DNA of 64,000 nt, taken from assembly GCF_002920615.1 (NCBI RefSeq), contig NZ_PQSU01000017.1, forward strand, positions 1 to 64,000, written 5' to 3'. This document shows positions 6,960-16,292 of this stretch, piece after piece. A program made the translations under genes and the position numbers. This stretch comes from Streptomyces sp. Ru62 (lineage in GTDB: Bacteria > Actinomycetota > Actinomycetes > Streptomycetales > Streptomycetaceae). Numbering within the stretch: the stretch's first letter is position 1; each line of letters starts with the position of its first letter. The notes under the pieces were generated by a model. That model was not told where the DNA came from. It did not search any database and saw only the letters and a list, made by a program, of their open reading frames with translations.

Positions 6960-8667
6960 CGCGGGTACGGCGCAGAGCCGGCACCGGCAGCGGTACGGCG
7001 ACGCCCGCGGGCAGCGGGGTGTACGACACGGGGAGCACGCCGTCGGCGGGCACTGGCGTGTACGACGCCGGGAGCACACCGGCAGCGGGCGGTCCGGCGT
7101 CGTCGGTGTCCGCCCCGCCGCTCCCGGCCGGGCCGGACACCAACCGTGCGGGCACGCCCGGCTCGGTGGCCCCCGCCTCGCTCGCCCCGGCGTGCACCTT
7201 GGCCTCTGCCGGACCGGTGCGCACGACTCGTCGGGCCGGCTCTGGGTGGCCGACCGGTTCGGCTGCCCCGGCGTGCGTCACCGGCTCGGTGGCCCCCGCG
7301 AGGACACCCGCCTCGCTCGCCCCGGCGCGCTCCACGGCCTCGGCCGGACCGGGGCGGCCGGCCGGCTCGCTCGACTCGGCCCGGACCGGCGCCGGAACGG
7401 CCGCCCCGGGGACGCGCACCGGCCCGCTCGGCCCGGCGGGGAACGCCGGTTCGCCCGCCCCGGCACGGTTCACCGGGTCGGACGTGCCGACGCCGGTCAC
7501 TCCGCGCCGGCCCCGCTCCGCACCGGTGGCCACGCCCTCGCGCGGCTGCGGCACGGCGAGACGCGCGTGCTCGGTGGACCGCGCCGGTTCCGCGGCCACC
7601 GTCACTCCCCGCTGCCCGGAGGTCACCGCGGCCGGTGACAGGACGTCCGGTGCCGGAACAGCGGAGGCCGACTCGCCCGACGCCGCGGTCGAGACCGGCT
7701 CCGGCTCGTGCGACGGCGCTGTCGGGACCGGCGCCGACTCGTCCGAGGGCGCGATCGAGACCAGCGCCCGTCCGTCCGACGGCGCTGTCGACACCGACTC
7801 CGGCGGGTCCGACGGCGTTGCCGGGGCCGGGGCCGTCTCGCGTGTCAGCCGCTCCGTCGTCAGCATGATCAGCCCGCCCGCCGCCACCACCCCGCAGCCC
7901 AGGGCGAGCACGGTGCCCGTGGTGCCGTAGCGGAACGTCTCGCCGAACATCAGGATGCCGACCGCGGCGGCCAGCACCGGATTGACCACCGTCAGCGTTG
8001 CCAGCGGGGCGGCGAGGCCGCCACCCCGGTAGGACGCCTGGGACAGCAGGACGCCGGCGACCGCGAAAAGGCCGATCACGGCGAGCGAGGGCAGGTCGCC
8101 CAGTGCGATGCCGTGGCTCCAGTCGACGGCCACGGTCTTGGTGAACACCGACGACATGCCGAACGCGATGCCGGAGGCGGTGGCGAGCAGCACGCTGCGC
8201 ACGGCGGGGTGCCGGTGCGCGGCCAGGCCCGCGAACATCAGCGCCACCACCGCCCCGCCGGTGACCAGCGCGACCGCGAGCCGCTGGGCCGGGGCCAGGG
8301 AGTGCGCGGAGGAGGAGCCGACCAGGGAGAGCAGACCGGCGAGGCCCACCGTGGCCATGAGGGCGCCGCGCCAGGCGGTCGCGCCGGCCCGGCGGCCGAC
8401 GCACAGCGCCGCCATGGGCAGCGCGAAGACGATGGTCAGCGCGCCGAGCGGCTGGACGAGGCTGAGCGGCCCGTAGGCCAGTGCCACGACGTGCAGCACT
8501 CCGCCGAGACCGTTGAGCGCCAGCGCACCCCACCAGCCCGGGCGGCGCAGCGGCAGGTACCCGCTGTCGGGGGAGGACACCGCGACCTGCTCCTGCACGA
8601 TCGCTCCGCCCGCGTAGGCGAGGGCGGAGACGAACGACAGGAGCACGGACAACGCCAGGGCGCTCAT
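6949..8667 (-). CDS. DMT-superfamily (EamA-like) transporter with a ~300-residue low-complexity C-terminal tail
   Basis: Residues 1-274 form a typical drug/metabolite transporter core of about ten hydrophobic helices, including the EamA-like VNPVLAAAVGILMFGETF segment near its end. After ERLTRET the sequence becomes a hydrophilic tail rich in Ala, Pro, Glu, Ser and Gly with degenerate repeats, ending in two near-identical GVLPxSYTPxPA units and RRTRVRS. The start at 8667 is supported by AGAGGAG; the frame is open further upstream but without membrane character. The stop overlaps the end of the convergent M23 gene by 11 bp. Substrate unknown. The tail may be genuine or the result of a lost stop. 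Confidence 0.8.
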   Translation of the reverse strand: MSALALSVLLSFVSALAYAGGAIVQEQVAVSSPDSGYLPLRRPGWWGALALNGLGGVLHVVALAYGPLSLVQPLGALTIVFALPMAALCVGRRAGATAWRGALMATVGLAGLLSLVGSSSAHSLAPAQRLAVALVTGGAVVALMFAGLAAHRHPAVRSVLLATASGIAFGMSSVFTKTVAVDWSHGIALGDLPSLAVIGLFAVAGVLLSQASYRGGGLAAPLATLTVVNPVLAAAVGILMFGETFRYGTTGTVLALGCGVVAAGGLIMLTTERLTRETAPAPATPSDPPESVSTAPSDGRALVSIAPSDESAPVPTAPSHEPEPVSTAASGESASAVPAPDVLSPAAVTSGQRGVTVAAEPARSTEHARLAVPQPREGVATGAERGRRGVTGVGTSDPVNRAGAGEPAFPAGPSGPVRVPGAAVPAPVRAESSEPAGRPGPAEAVERAGASEAGVLAGATEPVTHAGAAEPVGHPEPARRVVRTGPAEAKVHAGASEAGATEPGVPARLVSGPAGSGGADTDDAGPPAAGVLPASYTPVPADGVLPVSYTPLPAGVAVPLPVPALRRTRVRS

Positions 8668-8896
8668 CGGTGTCTCCTCTGCGTGCGACGGGCGTCCTGA
8701 GCCCGGCGCGGCGTACGGTCGGCTTCCATGGCCAACACTCTGCCCGCCCCGGTGCTTCCCGTCGTCGTACCTGAGCACGCAATGCGTCCTACTGCCGATG
8801 GAGTACACCAGCGGCCTGATCATCCCCTGGACGGGTGATCGGGGGGCGGACACCCGCCTGATCAGCCCCCCGCCGCGCCTGGTACGAGTGTCTGTC

Positions 8897-9661
8897 GTGG
8901 ACCTGGACCCCGAACTCTCAGCCCTGCGCGCGCTCGGCGGCTTCTTCCCCCTGCGCACCCTCCCGGGAGCCGCCAACGGCACCGGTGCGCGACGGCTGCC
9001 GACCCTGGCGGAGGGCTACGCGGGGGCGGCCACGGAGACCGGCCGCGACCCTCTGGCGCTGCGCGTCGCCACCGTCGCGGACCGGCTCGGCACCGGCGAG
9101 CCCCGGGTCGCCGCCTCCCTCGCCCAGCAGGGACTGGCCGCCCGGCTGTGGTCGGCGGCCCTCGGCTGTGCCGTCCTGTACGGCCGGCTGCCCGATCTGG
9201 ACCCGCCCCTGCTGCACTGGGACGCCCGCGCCGCCGTCCCCGACGATCTGTGGCTCGCCGAGCTGCGCCCGCTGCCGGGAGACGCCGCCACGCTCGCCGG
9301 CACCGTGCTGCACGGTCATCTGGAGCCCCTCGCGAAGGTTCTGCGGGCCCGCTACGGCGTCGCGCCGGGCCTGCTGTGGGGCAACGCGGGCTCCGCGCTC
9401 GCCGCGACCGCCCGGGAGCTGAGCCGCTGGGCGCGCGCCCACGGCCGTACCGACGTCGCGGCCCGCGCCCGGGAGCTCACCGGTGACCTCTTCGCCCACC
9501 CCCTGCTGAGCGCCACCGGCACCCGCACCGGCCCGGCGTTCCGGCGCCGCAGCTGCTGTCTGTACTACCGGGTGCCCGGCGGGGGGCTCTGCGGCGACTG
9601 CTGCCTGACCCGACCGCCGCGCTCGTCCCCGCGCTCTTCCCCGGGCGCCGCATCTGGGTGA
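8897..9661 (+). CDS. FhuF-like (2Fe-2S)-binding protein
   Basis: A 254-residue cytoplasmic protein ending in RRRSCCLYYRVPGGGLCGDC, the CCx(10)CxxC motif by which FhuF-type ferric-siderophore reductases bind an unusual [2Fe-2S] cluster. The upstream part is helical and Ala/Leu-rich as in actinobacterial homologues. The role is presumably iron release or another redox reaction; the substrate is not shown. The start is uncertain: GTG 8897 fits the conserved region, GTG 8888 and ATG 8798 are in frame, and none has a strong ribosome site. It is divergent from the DMT transporter and followed 40 bp later by the glycogen genes. Confidence 0.75.
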   Translation: MDLDPELSALRALGGFFPLRTLPGAANGTGARRLPTLAEGYAGAATETGRDPLALRVATVADRLGTGEPRVAASLAQQGLAARLWSAALGCAVLYGRLPDLDPPLLHWDARAAVPDDLWLAELRPLPGDAATLAGTVLHGHLEPLAKVLRARYGVAPGLLWGNAGSALAATARELSRWARAHGRTDVAARARELTGDLFAHPLLSATGTRTGPAFRRRSCCLYYRVPGGGLCGDCCLTRPPRSSPRSSPGAASG

Positions 9662-9701
9662 CCATGAGGGGAACCTGCCACCGAGACCAGGGGGTTGCCG
9701 G

Positions 9702-10853
9702 GTGCGAGTGGGACTGCTGAGCCGGGAGTACCCCCCGGATGTGTATGGCGGCGCCGGTGTCCATGTGGAGTTCCTCGCCCGCGAGTTGGCGTCCCTGGTG
9801 GACCTGGAGGTGCACTGCTGGGGCGAGGGCCGCGGCGTCGGCGTCGTACGGCACCGGCCCTGGTCCGTCCTGGACGGCTCCAACGACGCGCTGCGCACCT
9901 TCTCCGTGGACCTCGCCATGGCTGCGGCCCTGGAAGGCCGCGAACTCGTCCACTCCCACACCTGGTACGCCAATCTCGCCGGCCATGTCGCCAAGCTGCT
10001 GTACGGCATCCCGCACGTGGTCACCGCGCACTCGCTGGAGCCGCTGCGCCCCTGGAAGGCCGAGCAGCTCGGCGGCGGCTACGCGCTGTCGGGCTGGGCC
10101 GAGCGCACCGCGATCGAGGCCGCCGACGCGGTGATCGCCGTCTCCGGCGCCATGCGCGACGACATCCTCGCCTGCTACCCGGCCCTCGACCCGGCCCGCG
10201 TCCACGTCGTCCACAACGGCATCGACACGCGTCTGTACCGGCCCGACCACGGCACCGACGCGCTCACCCGGCACGGCATCGACCCGGCCCGCCCGTACGT
10301 CCTGTTCGTCGGCCGGATCACCCGGCAGAAGGGCGTGCCCCATCTGCTGCGCGCGGTACGGGACATCGACCCCGGCGCCCAGGTCGTGCTGTGCGCGGGC
10401 GCGCCCGACACCCCCGAGATCGACCGGGAGTTCCAGGAGCTGTTCGAGGAGCTGCGCCGGGTGCGGGCGGGCGTGCACTGGATCCCGCAGATGCTGCCGC
10501 GCACGGAGGTCGTCCAACTCCTCACGCACGCGACCGTGTTCGCGTGCCCGTCGGTGTACGAGCCGCTGGGCATCGTCAACCTGGAGGCGATGGCCTGCGG
10601 CACACCGGTCGTCGCGTCCCGGGTGGGCGGCATCCCCGAGGTCGTGGACGACGGCCGTACCGGTCTCCTGGTCGACGTGGACGACGACTTCGAGTCCGGG
10701 CTCGCCCGGACGCTGGACACCGTTCTCGGTGATCCCGGCGCGGCCCGGCGGATGGGCGAGGCCGGACGGGCCCGCGCGGTGGGGGAGTTCGGCTGGGACG
10801 CGGTGGCCCGCCGCACGGCGGGACTGTACGAGGAGATCCTCAAGCAGGCTTAG
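9702..10853 (+). CDS. glgM: GT4 glycosyltransferase, glycogen synthase/maltose-1-phosphate synthase family
   Basis: A 383-residue retaining GT-B glycosyltransferase of the actinobacterial 'GlgA' type. In mycobacteria this family makes alpha-maltose 1-phosphate from ADP-glucose and glucose 1-phosphate for the GlgE route to alpha-glucan. The N-terminal SREYPPDVYGGAGVH motif binds the nucleotide sugar, KGVPHLL follows, and the C-terminal EPLGIVNLEAMACGTPVV matches the GT4 EX7E motif. It starts at GTG. The gene for ADP-glucose pyrophosphorylase follows 50 bp downstream, so enzyme and donor supplier are probably co-expressed. Glycogen synthase versus GlgM activity cannot be decided from sequence by eye. 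Confidence 0.87.
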   Translation: MRVGLLSREYPPDVYGGAGVHVEFLARELASLVDLEVHCWGEGRGVGVVRHRPWSVLDGSNDALRTFSVDLAMAAALEGRELVHSHTWYANLAGHVAKLLYGIPHVVTAHSLEPLRPWKAEQLGGGYALSGWAERTAIEAADAVIAVSGAMRDDILACYPALDPARVHVVHNGIDTRLYRPDHGTDALTRHGIDPARPYVLFVGRITRQKGVPHLLRAVRDIDPGAQVVLCAGAPDTPEIDREFQELFEELRRVRAGVHWIPQMLPRTEVVQLLTHATVFACPSVYEPLGIVNLEAMACGTPVVASRVGGIPEVVDDGRTGLLVDVDDDFESGLARTLDTVLGDPGAARRMGEAGRARAVGEFGWDAVARRTAGLYEEILKQA

Positions 10854-10870
10854 TCCGGCCCGCTCGGGGC

Positions 10871-10880
10871 AACCATGGTT
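10871..10880. promoter_or_regulatory. perfect 10-bp palindrome between glgM and glgC
   Basis: AACCATGGTT lies in the 50-bp spacer and is followed by the related CAACCACGGTGAG. It could be an operator or chance; it ends 24 bp before the glgC start. Confidence 0.25.
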
Positions 10881-10903
10881 CAACCACGGTGAGGGGAGCG
10901 GCC

Positions 10904-12124
10904 ATGCGTCGTGGAGGGCCTTCCGTACTCGGGATCGTGCTGGCCGGCGGCGAGGGCAAACGCCTGATGCCGCTGACCGCGGACCGCGCCAAACCAGCCG
11001 TCACCTTCGGCGGCACCTACCGGCTCGTCGACTTCGTCCTGTCCAACCTCGTCAACGCCGACGTGCTGCGCATCTGCGTGCTGACCCAGTACAAGTCGCA
11101 CTCGCTGGACCGGCACATCACCACCACCTGGCGGATGTCCAGCCTGCTCGGCAACTACGTCACCCCGGTCCCCGCCCAGCAGCGGCTCGGCCCGCGCTGG
11201 TACCTGGGCAGCGCCGACGCCATCCTGCAGTCGCTGAACCTGGTCCACGACGAACAGCCCGAGTACGTGGCCGTGTTCGGCGCCGACCACGTGTACCGCA
11301 TGGACCCGCGGCAGATGCTCGCGCAGCACATCGAGGGCGGTGCGGGGGTGACGGTGGCCGGCATCCGGGTGCCGCGCGCGCAGTCCTCCTCCTTCGGGGT
11401 GATCACCCCGGGCTCGGACGGCCGCACCGTCGAGCGCTTCCTGGAGAAGCCCGCCGACCCCCCGGGCCTGCCGGACGACCCGGAGACGGTCTTCGCCTCG
11501 ATGGGCAACTACGTCTTCACCACCAAGGTGCTGATCGAGGCACTGCACCGGGACGCCGAGGACAGCCAGTCCGTGCACGACATGGGCGGCTCGATCCTGC
11601 CCCAGCTGACCGCCCGCGGCGAGGCGCAGCTGTACGACTTCAGCGACAACCACGTGCCCGGCGAGACCAGCCGCGACCAGGGCTACTGGCGGGACGTGGG
11701 CACCCTGGACGCCTACTACGAGGCGCACATGGACCTGATCGCCGAGCGCCCGGCGTTCAACCTCTACAACCGGCAGTGGCCCATCTACACGCACTCCTAC
11801 CAGCTCTCCCCGGCCCGCTTCAACGCGGGCGGGATCGCGAGCGAGTCCATCATCAGCGCGGGCTGCCTGATCCGCGGCCAGGTCACCCGGTCGGTGCTGT
11901 CCCCGGGTGTCCGCGTCGACCCCGGAGCGGTCGTCCAGGGCTCCGTCCTGCACGACAACGTCCACATCGGCCGGGGCGCGGTGGTCCGCGGTGCCGTGCT
12001 GGACAAGAACGTCGAGGTGCCGCCCGGCGCGACGATCGGCGTCAACCCGGAGCGGGACGCCGAGCTGTACACCGTGTCCAAGGGCGGGGTCATCGCGTTG
12101 GGGAAGGGGCAGCGGGTGCCCTGA
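10904..12124 (+). CDS. glgC: glucose-1-phosphate adenylyltransferase (ADP-glucose pyrophosphorylase)
   Basis: Makes ADP-glucose from ATP and glucose 1-phosphate, the committed step for glycogen and GlgE-pathway glucan. The 406 residues have the N-terminal nucleotidyltransferase signature VLAGGEGKRLMPLT, the KPAVTFGG substrate loop, the FGADHVYRMD motif, and the C-terminal left-handed beta-helix repeats (SEVLSPG-like turns near 11890-12040). ATG 10904 follows GAGGGGAG; the GTG at 10889 is less likely. It is the second gene of a two-gene unit with glgM. Confidence 0.95.
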   Translation: MRRGGPSVLGIVLAGGEGKRLMPLTADRAKPAVTFGGTYRLVDFVLSNLVNADVLRICVLTQYKSHSLDRHITTTWRMSSLLGNYVTPVPAQQRLGPRWYLGSADAILQSLNLVHDEQPEYVAVFGADHVYRMDPRQMLAQHIEGGAGVTVAGIRVPRAQSSSFGVITPGSDGRTVERFLEKPADPPGLPDDPETVFASMGNYVFTTKVLIEALHRDAEDSQSVHDMGGSILPQLTARGEAQLYDFSDNHVPGETSRDQGYWRDVGTLDAYYEAHMDLIAERPAFNLYNRQWPIYTHSYQLSPARFNAGGIASESIISAGCLIRGQVTRSVLSPGVRVDPGAVVQGSVLHDNVHIGRGAVVRGAVLDKNVEVPPGATIGVNPERDAELYTVSKGGVIALGKGQRVP

Positions 12125-12250
12125 CGGACAGGGCGTCAGCGGCCCCCACGGCGCGACGCGTTCGACATCACCCTCTCGGAATGCCCAGGTTTGCACCGTC
12201 GGCCGTCCAGGATGCAGGCAACGACGTCCAACCTGCGGAGGTCATCCGAC

Positions 12251-14572
12251 ATGAGAGGGACCCGGCGCACACGGCTGTGCCTGGCCGGGGTGATGGCAGC
12301 GTCCGCGCTGATCGCCACCCCCGCCGCACGCGCCGCCGAGCGGACCGACGGCCACCTCACCGACCTGGTCAACCCCTTCATCGGGAGCCAGAACGAGGGC
12401 AACACCTTCCCCGGCGCGGCCGTGCCCTTCGGCATGGTGCAGCTCTCCCCGGACACCGGGCACAGCACCGGGTACGACTACGCGCAGAACCGTATCCGCG
12501 GGTTCTCGCTGGTCCACCTCTCGGGCGTCGGCTGCCGGATCGGCGGCGACCTGCCCGTGCTGCCCACCACCGGCGACGTCACCCAGACGGACTACGCCCA
12601 GTACGCGGCGGCCTTCTCGCACGACGACGAGGAGGCGAGCCCCGGCTACTACCGGGTCGGCCTCGCCTCCGGCATCCGCGCCGAACTCACCGCGACCGCC
12701 CGCACCGGCGTCCAGCGCTACACCTTCCCGGCCACCGACAAGGCCAACGTCCTGCTGAACGCGGCCCAGTCGCTGCACAAGGCGGTGAGCAGCGCGGTGC
12801 AGATCCTGGACGACCGGACCGTGCGCACCGAGATTACCGGCCACGGCTTCTGCCGGGACACCGGCCCCTACACGGTCTACACGATCACCCGCTTCAGCCG
12901 GCCCTTCACCGCCTACGGCACCTGGGCGGGCGGGACCGTCACCCCGGGCGCCCGCAGCGGATCCGGCGGCGCCTACGTCCGCTTCGACACCACCCGGGAC
13001 CGCACGGTCGAGGCGACCACCGCCCTGTCGTACGTCGACTCGCGCGGCGCCGCCGGCAACCTGCGCGCCGAGGGCGGCCAAACCTTCGACGCCGTACGCC
13101 ACCGGGCCCGCGAGGAGTGGGAGCGCCGGCTCGCCGCCGTCCGGGTGCGCGGGGGCACGCCCACGCTCCGCCGGACCTTCTACTCCTCGCTGTACCGCTC
13201 CCACCTCGCGCCCAACATCGGCAGCGACGCCGACGGCCGCTACTTCGGCTGGGACCGCCGTACCCACCGCGCCCGCGGCTTCACCTACTACCAGAACTGG
13301 TCGCTGTGGGACACCTACCGCACCCAGGCCCAGCTCCTCGCGCTGCTCGCCCCGCGCGAGGCCCGGGACATGGCCCGGTCGGTGGTCGCGGTCGACGAGG
13401 ACGGCGGGTGGCTGCCCAAGTGGGGCTACGGTCCGGTCGAGACGAACATCATGAGCGGTGACCCGGTCACCCCGTTCCTGACCACCGCCTACCGGATGGG
13501 GCTCCTGAAGGGATTCGAGGAGCGGGCCTACCGCGCGCTGAAGAAGAACGCCGACGGGGTGCCGCCCGCCGAGTACCCGGGCATCGGCCGGGAGGCCAAC
13601 GCCGAGTACATCGCGGAGGGTTTCGCGCCCTACGTCAAGGGCCGGCCGTACGCCAAGATGGGCGACTCCGACTACCACCACGGGGCTTCCGTCACCCTGG
13701 AGTACGCGCTCGCCGACGCGATGCTCGCCCAGATGGCCCGCGGTCTCGGCCACGAGGACGACGCCGTCCGCTACGCCGCCCGCTCGCGCAACTACCGGAA
13801 CGTCTTCGACCCCGGCACCGGCTTCTTCCGCGCCCGTGACGCCTCCGGCGCCTTCACCGGCTCGCCCGACCCGGCCCGCGGCACCGGCTTCCACGAGGGC
13901 ACGGCCTGGCAGTACCAGTGGCTCGTCCCGCAGGACGTCCCGGGCATGGTCGATCTGATCGGCGGCACGCGCGCGGCCAACGCCCGCCTGGACGCCTTCT
14001 TCGCCTACGACCGGCTGCTGGCGGACCCGGAGGGGACCGCCCGCGAGGTGTGGGTGCACGGCGACCCGTACGCCTACTACAACGCCGCCGTCTACAACCC
14101 GATGAACGAGCCGGACCTCATCGCGCCCTACACCTACCTCTCCACCGGCCAGCCCTGGAAGACCACCGACGTGGTGCACGCGGCGCTGACCCTGTTCACC
14201 GACAGCCCCACCGGCATGACCGGCAACGACGACCTCGGCACGATGTCCGCCTGGAACGTCCTGTCGTCCATCGGCCTCTTCCCGGTCCAGCCCGGCTACG
14301 ACACCTGGGGCCTGACCACCCCGGTCTTCGACCGCGTCGACCTCGCCCTGGACCGCCGCTACTGGCCCGCCGGCCGGCTGACGGTGACCGCCCCCGGCAC
14401 CTCGGCCGCCGACCGCTACGTCCAGGCCGTGCACACAGACGGCAGGGCGCACGGCCGGACCTATCTGACGACCGGCGCGCTGCGCTCCCTGCGCTCCCTG
14501 GCCTTCACGGTCGGCCCGCGGCCGTCGGAGTGGGGTACGTCACCCGAAGCGGCGCCGCCCGTCCTGAAATGA
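12251..14572 (+). CDS. secreted GH92 alpha-1,2-mannosidase
   Basis: A 773-residue exported glycoside hydrolase. An N-terminal signal peptide (RRTRLCLAGVMAASALI, ending ARA-AE) is followed by the GH92 N-terminal beta-domain (LVNPFIGSQNEGNTFPGA, then PFGMVQLSPDT) and the catalytic (alpha/alpha)6 domain with the family hallmarks FHEGTAWQYQW and TGNDDLGTMSAWNVLSSIG. GH92 enzymes are calcium-dependent exo-mannosidases that trim high-mannose N-glycans or fungal mannans. GGAGG lies 9 nt before ATG 12251. The gene is monocistronic; a GH85 endoglycosidase and an L-fucose operon lie 8-15 kb downstream, suggesting a shared glycoprotein diet. Confidence 0.93.
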   Translation: MRGTRRTRLCLAGVMAASALIATPAARAAERTDGHLTDLVNPFIGSQNEGNTFPGAAVPFGMVQLSPDTGHSTGYDYAQNRIRGFSLVHLSGVGCRIGGDLPVLPTTGDVTQTDYAQYAAAFSHDDEEASPGYYRVGLASGIRAELTATARTGVQRYTFPATDKANVLLNAAQSLHKAVSSAVQILDDRTVRTEITGHGFCRDTGPYTVYTITRFSRPFTAYGTWAGGTVTPGARSGSGGAYVRFDTTRDRTVEATTALSYVDSRGAAGNLRAEGGQTFDAVRHRAREEWERRLAAVRVRGGTPTLRRTFYSSLYRSHLAPNIGSDADGRYFGWDRRTHRARGFTYYQNWSLWDTYRTQAQLLALLAPREARDMARSVVAVDEDGGWLPKWGYGPVETNIMSGDPVTPFLTTAYRMGLLKGFEERAYRALKKNADGVPPAEYPGIGREANAEYIAEGFAPYVKGRPYAKMGDSDYHHGASVTLEYALADAMLAQMARGLGHEDDAVRYAARSRNYRNVFDPGTGFFRARDASGAFTGSPDPARGTGFHEGTAWQYQWLVPQDVPGMVDLIGGTRAANARLDAFFAYDRLLADPEGTAREVWVHGDPYAYYNAAVYNPMNEPDLIAPYTYLSTGQPWKTTDVVHAALTLFTDSPTGMTGNDDLGTMSAWNVLSSIGLFPVQPGYDTWGLTTPVFDRVDLALDRRYWPAGRLTVTAPGTSAADRYVQAVHTDGRAHGRTYLTTGALRSLRSLAFTVGPRPSEWGTSPEAAPPVLK

Positions 14573-14617
14573 CCTCAGCCGTCGCCTGCGTCCCGCCGAT
14601 TTCACCGGTGGCGGGAC

Positions 14618-14645
14618 TTAACCTGGCGTTAACTGTGCGTAGCGT
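14618..14645 (+). promoter_or_regulatory. candidate sigma-70-like promoter for the WS/DGAT gene
   Basis: TTAACC (14618-14623) and TAGCGT (14640-14645) are separated by 16 bp in a locally AT-richer stretch 75 bp ahead of the TTG start. Seen by eye only. Confidence 0.35.
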
Positions 14646-14719
14646 GATCGTACTTGACCGTAATCGCTCAGCAGGGATTGACTGCTGATCCACCCCTCGT
14701 CGACGCGTGAGGCAAGCCC

Positions 14720-16051
14720 TTGACTTCCGACCTGCTGGCTCCACTCGACCTGGCCTTCTGGAACATGGAGTCCGACCGGCACCCGATGCACCTCGGGGCG
14801 CTCGGCGTCTTCTCCGCGCACTCGCCCACCGCCGGGGCCCACGCCGCCGACCTGCTCGCAGCCCGGGCCGCCGCCGTACCCGGGCTGCGCATGCGCATCC
14901 GCGACCTGTGGCAGCCGCACGCCTTCGGCGGCGCCGCCCGCGAGACCGACCCGGACTTCGACCCCCTGAACCACGTGACGCTGCACGCCCCGACCGACGA
15001 CTTCCACGCGGACGCCGGGCGGCTGATGGAGCGCCCCCTGGAACGCGGCCGGCCGCCATGGGAGGCGCACGTGCTGCCCGGCGAGGACGGGATGTCCTTC
15101 GCCGTGCTCTTCAAGTTCCACCACGCCCTCGCCGACGGGCTGCGCGCGCTGAAGCTCGCCGCCGGCGTCCTCGACCCCGTCGACCTTCCCGAGCGCGCGC
15201 CCCGCGTGATCGAGCCGCCGCGCGGCCTGCTGTCCGACGTGCGCCGGCTTCCCGCGCGGATGCCCGGGCTCTTCCGGGACGCGCTGTCCGACGTGGGCCG
15301 GGCCCTGGACATCGGCGCCTCGCTCGCCCTGTCCACCCTCGGCATGCGGCCGTGTGCCGCGCTGACCTCCGCGCCCAGCGGCACCCGCCGCACCGCCGGG
15401 GTCGTCCTCGACATCGACGACGTGCACCGGGTGCGCAAGAGCGCCGGCGGCACCGTGAACGACGTCCTGATCGCCGTCGTCGCCGGCGCGCTGCGCCGCT
15501 GGCTGGACGAGCGGGGCGACGGCAGCGGGGGCGTGGCGCCCCGCGCCCTGATCCCCGTCTCCCGGCGCCGTCCGCGCACCGCCCAGCCACAGGGCAACCG
15601 GCTCTCCGGGTACCTGATACGGCTTCCGGTGGGCGAGCCCGACCCGCTCGGCCGGCTGGAGACGGTGCGGACCGCGATGATCCGCAACAAGGACGCGGGT
15701 CCCAACCGGGGTGCCGGAGCGGTCGCGCTGCTCGCCGACCACGTGCCGGCCCTCGGGCACCGGCTGGGCGGGCCGCTGGTCGGCCAGGCGGCCCGGCTGT
15801 GGTTCGACATCCTGGTCACCAGCGTGCCGCTGCCCGGGCTCGGGCTCCGGCTCGGCGGCCACGAGCTGACCGAGGTGTATCCGCTGGCCCCGCTCGCACC
15901 CGGCCAGGCGCTGGCGGTCGCGATCTCGACGTATCGCGGGCGCGTGCACTACGGGCTGGTCGCCGACGCGGAGGCCGTGCCGGACCTGGACCGGTTCGCT
16001 CATGCGGTGTCGGCGGAGGTGGAGACGCTCCTGGCCGTCTGCGACGGCTGA
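14720..16051 (+). CDS. wax ester synthase/diacylglycerol O-acyltransferase (WS/DGAT) family
   Basis: A 443-residue acyl-CoA-dependent acyltransferase expected to make triacylglycerol or wax esters at the membrane or lipid droplet. The catalytic HHxxxDG motif appears as FHHALADG (about residue 133), and the C-terminal condensation-like half has the conserved TVNDVLIAVVAGALRRWL segment. The TTG start at 14720 places the family-typical LLAPLDLAFWNMESDRHPMH at the N-terminus, so internal Met starts would remove conserved sequence. It is followed by a strong hairpin terminator and appears monocistronic. Confidence 0.93.
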   Translation: MTSDLLAPLDLAFWNMESDRHPMHLGALGVFSAHSPTAGAHAADLLAARAAAVPGLRMRIRDLWQPHAFGGAARETDPDFDPLNHVTLHAPTDDFHADAGRLMERPLERGRPPWEAHVLPGEDGMSFAVLFKFHHALADGLRALKLAAGVLDPVDLPERAPRVIEPPRGLLSDVRRLPARMPGLFRDALSDVGRALDIGASLALSTLGMRPCAALTSAPSGTRRTAGVVLDIDDVHRVRKSAGGTVNDVLIAVVAGALRRWLDERGDGSGGVAPRALIPVSRRRPRTAQPQGNRLSGYLIRLPVGEPDPLGRLETVRTAMIRNKDAGPNRGAGAVALLADHVPALGHRLGGPLVGQAARLWFDILVTSVPLPGLGLRLGGHELTEVYPLAPLAPGQALAVAISTYRGRVHYGLVADAEAVPDLDRFAHAVSAEVETLLAVCDG

Positions 16052-16164
16052 GCGTCGGCCACGGGGCTCGCAGCCGCGCCACCCGTGCGGCTCTCGTCGT
16101 CGGGTGCGGGTGGCTCCCGCGGGGCGTGCGCGCCGTCGGCGGCCGCGGGCGCGGGGTGGGCTGT

Positions 16165-16191
16165 CGGGCGGGTGCGGCACCCACCCGCCCG
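16165..16191 (+). terminator. hairpin terminator after WS/DGAT
   Basis: Perfect 10-bp stem CGGGCGGGTG (16165-16174) / CACCCGCCCG (16182-16191) with a 7-nt loop, 114 bp after the stop codon. There is no T tract, as is common in Streptomyces. Confidence 0.6.
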
Positions 16192-16292
16192 GGCAGCGGT
16201 TTGGTGCGCCGGGCCGGGCTCCGTAAAATTCGCTGTTCGAAAGCGGGCGCGACTCGGAGCGCTGCGCGGGTGATCAGGGAAGCGGCAGCGCG

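Noticed and set aside
6960..7930. Plus-strand continuation of the transglycosylase frame to 7930
   Set aside because: After the C7 run the frame is out of register and is the antisense shadow of the DMT transporter tail.
8798..8896. ATG 8798 as start of the FhuF-like protein
   Set aside because: The added 33 residues look non-coding and there is no good ribosome site; kept as an alternative only.
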